Origin: Minisyncoccota bacterium
Lineage (GTDB): Bacteria > Patescibacteriota > Minisyncoccia > Moranbacterales > GCA-2747515
Length of the DNA stretch: 8,558 nt
Direction: 5' to 3'
NCBI GenBank assembly: GCA_938034715.1
Contig: CALHMM010000068.1
Coordinates: 1 to 8,558 of the forward strand
Shown here: in pieces, positions 6,159 to 8,558 of the stretch
Position numbering within the stretch: the stretch's first letter is position 1
Layout: every line of letters starts with the position of its first letter
Translations under genes and position numbers: made by a program
Notes under the pieces: generated by a model
Told to the model about the DNA's origin: nothing
Seen by the model: the letters and a program-made list of their open reading frames with translations, nothing else
Databases searched by the model: none

Positions 6159-7181
6159 TTAATATCTCTGGGGCTTTACCCACACCAACCCTCTCTTACC
6201 TTTGAAGGTCTGGACAAATAGTTGCTCAAAAATTACGTAGATGTTGATAAAGTGTACTATTGGGTAAACTAAACAACCATAGAATAAATGTACGTTTTTC
6301 TGTGCAATTGCAAGACTGAGACCTACGATAGCCATCAAAGCAGTGTTCAAGACAAGTGCGATGCCGATTTTTTCGATATCGTAATACATAAATAATATAA
6401 GCATCAACATGGAAAATATTCCTTCGAAAATCATTAAGCTGACAATCAGCATCAAAATTGGCTTCTCTAGAATGTCTTTGAAATATTTGAAGATGCAGTG
6501 CCATCCACCGCCATACCATCGACGTAATTGATTGAGGTAGCACCCTATGCGTTGCGGGTCTTGTGTGTAGACGATTGCTTGTGTGCAGTAGAAGACCTTT
6601 TTACCGCTTAAATGGTATCGGAAAGTTATATCAAGATCTTCCGCAAGTGAGTCATGGCGGAAGATGATATTTTCTTTAAAGAACTCTGTCCTATAGGCAG
6701 AGGCACACCCTGGCATAACGTATATAAATCCAAGTATGTCCTGTGCCTTCTTGAAGATGTGCTGCGCCAGAAAATACTCGAATGCCCTAGATGCTGTTAA
6801 TAAATTATGTTTTTTGCTGACGATAAACCCACTAAAGGCTTGAACTTCAGTGTTTTCTTCAAATGCTTGCTTCACATGCTTTACAAAGTCCTTATCAAGT
6901 TGACTATCACCATCTAGGGTCACAAATACTTCTCCACTAACAATCTGAAGTCCTTTTTCTAAAGCTTTACTCTTCAAACCTGTGTTTTCTTTTAGATAGA
7001 CCCCTCGAATGTTGGAATGCTTTTTTTCTGCTTTCTTGATGATTTCTGAAGTGTTATCTGAACTACAATCGTCTACTACAATTATTTCGTGTAGCTTCTC
7101 AGATTGCGAGATGCACGATTGAATTGTTGCAAGTATGCCTTTTTCTTCATTGTAGCAAGGGACTATAACTGAAATTTTCAT
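6159..7181 (-). CDS. Processive family-2 glycosyltransferase (PgaC/hyaluronan synthase-like)
   Basis: This 340-residue membrane enzyme has an N-terminal GT-A domain (ISVIVPCYNEEKG at the start). It shows all processive GT2 motifs: VVDDCSSDNT with Asp37/Asp38, LDGDSQL (Asp90-Gly-Asp92, metal/UDP binding), SLAEDLDI with Glu181-Asp182 (acceptor base) and QLRRW (218-222), the Q(Q/R)xRW signature of polymerising synthases. The C-terminal third (about 240-325) has three or four hydrophobic segments that would form the membrane channel. Such enzymes polymerise and export N-acetylglucosamine (PNAG, chitin) or hyaluronan from UDP-sugars. I chose the ATG at 7181 because GAGGAG lies 10 nt before it and the protein then begins MKISVIVP. 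An in-frame ATG at 7199 adds six residues but has no Shine-Dalgarno. The gene is 9 bp from the deacetylase gene (shared transcript) and about 200 bp after the GH18 gene. Compared with PgaC it lacks an N-terminal membrane segment. Which sugar is polymerised cannot be read. Confidence 0.92.
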   Translation of the reverse strand: MKISVIVPCYNEEKGILATIQSCISQSEKLHEIIVVDDCSSDNTSEIIKKAEKKHSNIRGVYLKENTGLKSKALEKGLQIVSGEVFVTLDGDSQLDKDFVKHVKQAFEENTEVQAFSGFIVSKKHNLLTASRAFEYFLAQHIFKKAQDILGFIYVMPGCASAYRTEFFKENIIFRHDSLAEDLDITFRYHLSGKKVFYCTQAIVYTQDPQRIGCYLNQLRRWYGGGWHCIFKYFKDILEKPILMLIVSLMIFEGIFSMLMLILFMYYDIEKIGIALVLNTALMAIVGLSLAIAQKNVHLFYGCLVYPIVHFINIYVIFEQLFVQTFKGKRGLVWVKPQRY

Positions 7182-7191
7182 AGAAAAAATA

Positions 7192-7197
7192 CTCCTC
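7192..7197 (-). promoter_or_regulatory. Shine-Dalgarno of the glycosyltransferase gene
   Basis: GAGGAG on the minus strand, 10 nt before the ATG at 7181. It lies inside the longer in-frame reading from 7199, so it argues for the shorter start. Confidence 0.6.
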
Positions 7198-7265
7198 ATG
7201 TAATTGAGGTGTAGGAATTATGCGAATATGTAAACCCCCCAACTTGTAATGCTACATTTTTTCTT

Positions 7266-7291
7266 TAGTTTTGTCTATAAAGACAAAACTA
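7266..7291 (-). repeat. Perfect 11-bp inverted repeat (hairpin or operator) in the glycosyltransferase leader
   Basis: TAGTTTTGTCT and AGACAAAACTA flank a 4-base ATAA loop with no mismatch. On the minus strand it is followed by AAAGAAAAAA, not by a T-run, so it is not a canonical terminator for the GH18 gene. It falls about 11-36 bases after the start predicted from the candidate promoter at 7309-7317. It could be a 5' mRNA stability hairpin or a repressor operator. Confidence 0.55.
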
Positions 7292-7308
7292 CTTATTTAT
7301 GATACAGT

Positions 7309-7317
7309 AATATACCA
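7309..7317 (-). promoter_or_regulatory. Candidate extended -10 promoter for the glycosyltransferase-deacetylase operon
   Basis: The minus strand reads TGGTATATT: a TG extension and TATATT (5 of 6). A start near 7302 gives a leader of about 120 nt containing the perfect inverted repeat. No good -35 is visible. The rest of the gap (7200-7381) holds no ORF and no clear terminator for the GH18 gene. Confidence 0.35.
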
Positions 7318-7381
7318 CTATTGCATAAAAATTCTTGACTGTTACCCGTCATTTTATAAGTAAGCTATTCACAGCTCTTTA

Positions 7382-8551
7382 TCATTGCGCTGAACAAGAT
7401 GCATCTTCTTCACTCGTGAACCAGTCATTATCCCCACCGATTGACCACACTGCAACTTTCCTAACTCCTAAACCTTCTAAATATAAGCGCTTCGTGTCCA
7501 TCGCTTTTTGATCACTGTACCAATAACAATTATCTCCGTCAGACCATGTATACTCGCCACTTGCTTTATTATAGGACCCTGTGGAATATCCTGGTAGTTT
7601 TTCTACGTCTTTTCCATTGAAGTACATAGGCTCAGGCATTTCTGCATCACACTTAACATGATAGCCATAGGCTGGTATACCCATAGAGATATCTTTGGGA
7701 TCAAGGATAGACGATGCGTATTCATAGGCTTTCTTAGCCCACTCCAAATCCTGTACCGGCATATATCCTTCAGAACCAAAACTATAAGCATAGTCATACG
7801 TCATAATTTCCCACTCGTTGACAGGAATATCTACGAGGAGTGAGTAATCAAAATTTTGTGGATAGGAAGTGTTGTCCAATTTTGGATTAATAGCAACATT
7901 TACCTTATAGCCTGATCTACTCAAAGTCTGCACGTACTGCGACAGAAATGTGACGTAATTTTTCATATCCTCACTTGTCCATGAGTGGTAGCATTCGAAA
8001 TCTATGTCTATACCTGTCCATCCAGTTGTATCTAGAAATGCCAGCGTATCTTGTGTAAATTGATTTTGCAAATCTGGTGATGCGATTAGTGCACGAAATC
8101 CAGACAACTCATCACAACTCGTGATGATCGTGAGGAATTGCTCTGTCGAATTACTTTTTACGTCATTTGCCGCATCTTCGTTGTATCCACAGCCTCCATA
8201 GTCAGAAGCATTCCACATCTTCAATGCACCATCATTATCGATTTGTGCCCACTGTGCTTTCAGCGTATGGATCTGTTGGCTTTGATATGTTAGTTGTGCA
8301 TCACAACTGCCAGCGTAGAGCCAGGCACTCGCACAGCTCCGCACAGTATCTAATTCTTCGGGCGCGATTTCTACGGTGTCATCTGTTGGCGTTGGTGTAG
8401 ATGTAGGGATGTTTTGTCGATGAGTGGAATCATTGCTTATAACGATCTTTTCTGATGCGGCAGAGCTGCGATAGATCATATAAGTAACAGCAAATATTAC
8501 AAGTAATATAGCTGTTAGAATGATTTTTTTTGATTTTAGTGGATTGGTCAC
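7382..8551 (-). CDS. Membrane-anchored GH18-type glycoside hydrolase (chitinase/YaaH-like)
   Basis: This protein of about 389 residues has a basic N terminus, one membrane segment (about 10-27), a Thr/Pro linker (PTSTPTPT, 49-56) and a GH18 (beta/alpha)8 domain (about 72-385). The catalytic strand reads GWTGIDIDFECY (177-188): Glu186 is the expected acid and Asp184 its partner. The first Asp of DxxDxDxE is Thr179. Other typical segments are VNVAINPKL (217-225), WEIMTYDYAYSFG (247-259), DISMGIPAYGY (287-297) and VRKVAVWSIGGDND (363-376). GH18 enzymes hydrolyse beta-1,4-linked N-acetylglucosamine polymers by substrate-assisted catalysis, so the natural target is chitin-like, peptidoglycan or related glycan outside the membrane. 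Eight cysteines in the extracellular part could form disulfides. The start used is GTG at 8551, which gives a good anchor, but the frame is open to the window edge and only 7 bases upstream are visible, so a longer 5' end is possible. The ORF ends in tandem stops, TGA TAA. Confidence 0.87.
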   Translation of the reverse strand: MTNPLKSKKIILTAILLVIFAVTYMIYRSSAASEKIVISNDSTHRQNIPTSTPTPTDDTVEIAPEELDTVRSCASAWLYAGSCDAQLTYQSQQIHTLKAQWAQIDNDGALKMWNASDYGGCGYNEDAANDVKSNSTEQFLTIITSCDELSGFRALIASPDLQNQFTQDTLAFLDTTGWTGIDIDFECYHSWTSEDMKNYVTFLSQYVQTLSRSGYKVNVAINPKLDNTSYPQNFDYSLLVDIPVNEWEIMTYDYAYSFGSEGYMPVQDLEWAKKAYEYASSILDPKDISMGIPAYGYHVKCDAEMPEPMYFNGKDVEKLPGYSTGSYNKASGEYTWSDGDNCYWYSDQKAMDTKRLYLEGLGVRKVAVWSIGGDNDWFTSEEDASCSAQ

Positions 8552-8558
8552 GAGCTGA

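Noticed and set aside
6226..6543. Minus-strand open frame of 105 codons in another frame
   Set aside because: It overlaps the membrane part of the glycosyltransferase, and its translation is rich in Arg, His and Cys without any recognisable pattern.
7235..7240. Run of six C before the glycosyltransferase as a phase-variation tract
   Set aside because: It is short and outside the coding region, and it does not lie between paired promoter elements that I can support.
7335..7360. TTGACT and TATAAG on the plus strand
   Set aside because: The spacer is only 14 bp, and downstream lies the GH18 gene in antisense orientation.
7382..7384. TGA stops as a possible sign of a recoded (TGA = Gly) genetic code
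   Set aside because: No gene has an internal TGA. The dehydrogenase ends at a TGA at the expected length with no second stop directly after it, which fits the standard code.

Overview
The window carries eight protein genes, all on the minus strand, so transcription runs from high to low coordinates. It appears to come from an uncultivated bacterium with a moderately AT-rich genome (about 40% GC by eye). The standard code fits: no gene has an internal TGA, Trp is TGG, and TGA terminates two of the genes. One protein has a bacterial lipobox, and five others begin with a membrane anchor or membrane segments. No outer-membrane secretion component is seen. This would fit a monoderm cell or a candidate-phylum (Patescibacteria-like) genome, but the sequence does not settle the taxonomy.

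Right part (8551 to 5160): a glycan cluster. In transcription order it holds a membrane-anchored GH18-type glycoside hydrolase, an intergenic region with a candidate extended -10 promoter and a perfect 11-bp inverted repeat, a processive family-2 glycosyltransferase of the PgaC/hyaluronan-synthase type, and, 9 bp later, a membrane-anchored NodB/DUF2334-type polysaccharide deacetylase. Synthase, deacetylase and hydrolase are the activities of an N-acetylhexosamine exopolysaccharide system such as PNAG. Here the deacetylase and hydrolase are separate proteins, whereas in PgaB they are fused.

Middle part (4941 to 2586): a membrane-anchored glucose/sorbosone dehydrogenase-like beta-propeller, followed 61 bp later by a membrane-anchored protein with a polysaccharide lyase family 14-like domain. 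Both point to uronic acid or sugar processing at the cell surface.

Left part (2391 to 1): a fasciclin-domain lipoprotein with an 11-residue-repeat helical stalk and a hairpin terminator, a HAD-family phosphatase, and an exonuclease III gene that runs off the left edge. These last two are housekeeping-type genes. No gap exceeds about 220 bases. No tRNA, rRNA, CRISPR array, transposase or integrase was seen.

Taken together, most of the window looks like a cell-surface glycan and adhesion locus: a synthase makes a polymer, the deacetylase, lyase, hydrolase and dehydrogenase could modify or trim it, and the fasciclin lipoprotein could mediate adhesion. The family assignments rest on visible motifs. 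The joint function is inference.
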